Assembly (NCBI GenBank): GCA_027596195.1 | Contig: JADGJG010000879.1 | Location: 1 to 11,443 of the forward strand | DNA length: 11,443 nt | Reading direction: 5' to 3' | Source: Podochytrium sp. JEL0797 | Lineage: Eukaryota; Chytridiomycota; Chytridiomycetes; Chytridiales; Chytriomycetaceae | Shown here: positions 9,579 to 11,443 of the stretch, in pieces | Position numbering within the stretch: position 1 is the stretch's first letter | Layout: each line of letters starts with the position of its first letter | The notes under the pieces: model-generated | Database searches by the model: none | What the model saw: only the letters and a program-made list of their open reading frames with translations | Told to the model about the DNA's origin: nothing | Position numbers and translations under genes: made by a program

Positions 9579-9930
9579 AAGTCGGACAATCATTTCTTAT
9601 TCCTTTATCATGAGAAATACAATAATCATAATGAACATAAAGACTTGTGCATGCTTTTGGAAGATCATTTCACTAAAAACTGAGAAAAAAGCCCGGAGAA
9701 CACGAACCTTTCGAAAATACCATTTATAATCCATTTTCTGGAATTTTGATTTCTAATACGGCGCCGCGCGTGTCGGTAATGATGGTAAAATGACTGACTT
9801 TCTCTAATAACCTATATTTTTTTTTGGTTAAGGAGAGAAAAGATGAAAGCAGCACCGTGGCTGTTCCCAACATGCCTACGCTCGGTCTCAATCATCCTCC
9901 CAAATATTCTTTTATGGAAGCTAATATTGC

Positions 9931-9936
9931 TTTATT
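9931..9936 (-). terminator. AAUAAA poly(A) signal of the His-rich gene
   Basis: The minus strand reads AATAAA here, 43 nt beyond the stop codon of the His-rich ORF, in an AT-rich setting. Position and orientation suit a polyadenylation signal for that ORF and are part of the evidence that it is transcribed. The hexamer is common in AT-rich DNA, so this is suggestive only. Confidence 0.5.
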
Positions 9937-9978
9937 TTTATGAATTATTTTAAAGAGGGAATTCTAAGAAAATCAAAA

Positions 9979-10299
9979 TCAAGAATGCTGCAACAACGAC
10001 AACAACAACATCTCCCTTCCCAACGAAAACTTGGCCAACTGCTGATCCCGTCGCGCTTGCGGCACGACTTTTGTATACGGAATGAAAGTCTCGTCTTGGA
10101 ATATCGGTTTCTCCGATTTGGCATCTTCTGTTGCGGCGGCAGCAATATAATTGGGTTCCGCGTGATGATGGTGATGATGGTGGTGTGCCGTTTCTCCAGG
10201 CGTGATTCGATTGTGCGCTTTCGTCTCTTTGTGGTGGTGGTGATGCGTCGTGGCGCTCGTCTCGTTGGAATGCTTGTCAATCTTGAGAAAGTCCCACAT
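9979..10299 (-). CDS. Small histidine-rich protein, unknown function
   Basis: Single-exon ORF of 106 codons starting at the ATG at 10299, not recognised as any known family. The product is hydrophilic and begins MWDFLKIDKH. It contains one run of five and one of eight consecutive histidines (about residues 19-23 and 39-46), then an acidic/alanine segment and a more ordinary C-terminal part (EKPIFQDETFIPYTKVVPQ, then RRDQQLAKFSLGRE). No signal peptide or membrane segment is visible. Support: a real ATG, an AAUAAA 43 nt past the stop, a position tail-to-tail with chitin synthase and a 279-bp gap upstream that can hold a promoter, and a C-terminal segment that looks like real protein. Against: the His runs come from a GTG/ATG-type triplet repeat that could keep a frame open by chance, and the plus strand also has an open frame here. 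Clustered His could bind metal ions, but that is conjecture. Confidence 0.5.
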   Translation of the reverse strand: MWDFLKIDKHSNETSATTHHHHHKETKAHNRITPGETAHHHHHHHHAEPNYIAAAATEDAKSEKPIFQDETFIPYTKVVPQARRDQQLAKFSLGREMLLLSLLQHS

Positions 10300-10578
10300 A
10301 ACTGCTGGTTCGCTTTGTTTTGGGATAATCGTTTTGCTGAGAAGGTAACGAGAGTCTGTCAGTGATCTTGTTGTTCAAGAGAGTCCGAAAATTCCTTTCG
10401 CCCAGTTTCGACCAATCACTAATTCATTTTTTTCTGCTTTTGTTTTGATGCCGCATTTCCGGAGAATGGATTATTAACGATCTACTACATAAACATATAC
10501 GCCCAGTTTTTTTTCGCGATAAACGAACAAGGCAACCCTCACATCCTTTTCTTAATATACATTTAATGCATAATATAA
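10300..10578. other. Intergenic region, likely 5' flank of the His-rich gene and 3' UTR of Sec15
   Basis: No open frame here has recognisable protein features. The left part would be the 5' UTR and promoter of the minus-strand His-rich gene. A CCAAT pentamer on the plus strand (about 10411-10415, ATTGG on the transcribed strand) is the only motif of note. A ten-base CGCCCAGTTT word occurs twice (near 10399 and 10500). The right part is AT-rich and probably carries the Sec15 polyadenylation site, though no clean AATAAA is seen on the minus strand. Confidence 0.5.
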
Positions 10579-11381
10579 TCACGCCACACGTCTCTTTGTC
10601 AACGACTTGACTTCATCCACCGAAAGATGCCGAATCCCAACATCCTCCAACACCCTCGCACCCACGACCTCAGGATCCAGGAGTTGCTGAAACAAGGCCA
10701 CAAGGTCATCCGAATCCATCACGAGAATCATCAACGTTTCTCGCATCCTGCAAGAAAATAATCAATAAAAAGCCAGAGTCCCCCCCTGTACACACCAAAA
10801 CAGAAAGTCACAACTCACCTCTTCACAAGCGGAGTCTGTTTCACAATCACCCCCGAAAACCTCGCCACAACGGCCTCCACATCGCGTTCCACCTGCATCG
10901 CGCCAGCCCATGAGAAATTGTACATTGAAATCGGCCGCGTGAGGAGCCGGTCCATGAGTCGCGCGAGGAGCGCGCGGTGGAGGGATTTGCTGAGCCGCGT
11001 TGTGGCGGGGAGGATACGTTGGAAGAGGGTGAGCGTGGTTTGGAGGAGGTGGAGCGCGTCTGTGAGTTCGGGGGAGTGTGGGGTCGTTTCGACGACAGTG
11101 TCTCCGCTCCATTTTCTGTTTTTTTTTGAATTCATTGTTGAGCACAGAGAGTGGGTCAGCGGGTAGTGGTGTTGGAGTTGGGAAAATTCAGCTCACTTTT
11201 TATCAAATTGCCACATGCTCTCGATAATCAATTGGAGACAGTCGTCTGCCACAATCGATTCGATTTGCGAGATCACGTTCGCGTAGTCTGCATTGATGTC
11301 TGCAAACACAGAGGTTTGGAGAGGATCCGTGTTGGCATAGTAGGCGTTCGTTTTGATAAACGTCAGCATTTCCAAGAATTC
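10579..11381 (-). CDS. SEC15: Exocyst subunit Sec15-like, C-terminal part (5' end missing)
   Basis: Probable exocyst subunit, which tethers secretory vesicles to the plasma membrane and is bound by Rab GTPases (Sec4) on vesicles. Three exons are visible: 11381-11197, 11115-10819 and 10747-10579 (stop TGA). They encode the last 216 residues, with introns of 81 and 71 nt and exact phase closure. The sequence is wholly helical. Features seen in order are EFLEMLTFIKTN, a segment ending IIESMWQFDKKKW, TDALHLLQTTLTLFQ, then LLARLMDRLLTRPISMYN and AMQVERDVEAVVARF, then a final helix pair with DSDDLVALFQQLLDPE. This order and spacing fit the C-terminal bundle of Sec15/EXOC6, including the short-loop N-x-x-(A/V)-M-x-x-x-x-DVE region. 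The match is from memory and moderate. Another helical tethering-complex subunit is the main alternative. The right-hand exon begins at an AAG acceptor just inside a poly-G-bearing intron; the rest of the gene lies outside the window. If Sec15, the product would serve polarised delivery of wall enzymes such as chitin synthase. Confidence 0.65.
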
Positions 11382-11398
11382 CTTGAAGGGTGAAAAAT

Positions 11399-11412
11399 GG
11401 GGGGGGGGGGGG
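11399..11412. repeat. Poly-G tract (14 G)
   Basis: Fourteen G on the plus strand, so C14 on the coding strand of Sec15. It sits in the intron just upstream of the first visible Sec15 exon, close to the splice acceptor, where it may replace the usual pyrimidine tract. The length may be unreliable. Confidence 0.85.
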
Positions 11413-11443
11413 CGAATGTATATAAGCAAATAACCCCACACCA

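Larger units (their letters stand above)
9551..9978. other. Intergenic region between convergent genes
   Basis: No gene is supported here. It begins with the T/G homopolymer tract and contains the chitin synthase 3' UTR. AT-rich sequence with near-consensus poly(A) hexamers (CATAAA, AATACA) lies at about 9610-9645, but no plus-strand AATAAA was found. A short GC-rich patch (GGCGCCGCGCG, about 9760-9770) is the only compositional change. The right end holds the 3' flank of the minus-strand His-rich gene. No tRNA or other structured RNA was recognised by eye. Confidence 0.6.

Noticed and set aside
9740..9930. Possible C/D-type snoRNA (an ATGATGG and a CTGAC word near 9778-9800)
   Set aside because: The boxes are degenerate and far too close together for a C/D snoRNA, with no terminal stem.
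9940..10365. 141-codon plus-strand ORF opposite the His-rich gene
   Set aside because: The product is a hydrophobic/Arg mix without motifs, and the ATG and AAUAAA signals favour the minus strand.
1..11443. Window ends read as a short inverted repeat (TGGTGT at left, ACACCA at right), suggesting terminal repeats of an element
   Set aside because: Only six bases match, the flanking sequence is unrelated, and ordinary host genes run off both ends.

Overview
The window reads as nuclear DNA of an early-diverging zoosporic (flagellated) fungus, of the chytrid or blastoclad kind. The evidence is a fungal-type family 2 chitin synthase, two CAP10-like (GT90) glycosyltransferases, many short GT-AG introns (about 44-131 nt), very tight gene spacing, and a FAM92/CIBAR BAR-domain gene, a family tied to basal bodies and cilia. 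No bacterial genes, rRNA, CRISPR array or recognisable transposon was seen. The species cannot be named from sequence alone.

Layout, left to right: (1) a 3'-truncated FAM92/CIBAR gene (99-1004, minus); (2) a complete UBC13 ubiquitin-conjugating enzyme in six exons (1111-1900, minus); (3) and (4) two tandem GT90 paralogues in the same orientation (1953-3926 and 4088-6050, minus) with identical five-exon architecture; (5) a complete seven-exon chitin synthase (6295-9550, plus), divergent from the second GT90 gene across a gap of about 220-244 bp; (6) a probable small histidine-rich protein gene (9979-10299, minus) with an AAUAAA element just downstream; (7) the 3' end of a gene resembling exocyst subunit Sec15 (10579-11381, minus), whose 5' part lies beyond the right edge.

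Exon models were built by hand from open frames, GT/AG sites and family similarity. Phases close exactly in every gene. The clearest theme is cell surface and secretion: chitin synthase, two secretory-pathway glycosyltransferases and an exocyst subunit. Whether this neighbourhood is functional or accidental is inference. The most interesting signals are the mosaic identity between the GT90 copies (long identical blocks beside diverged N-termini, which suggests gene conversion), the divergent GT90/chitin synthase promoter, and the unrecognised His-rich small protein. Long poly-C and poly-G tracts lie near both window edges and just after the chitin synthase stop.
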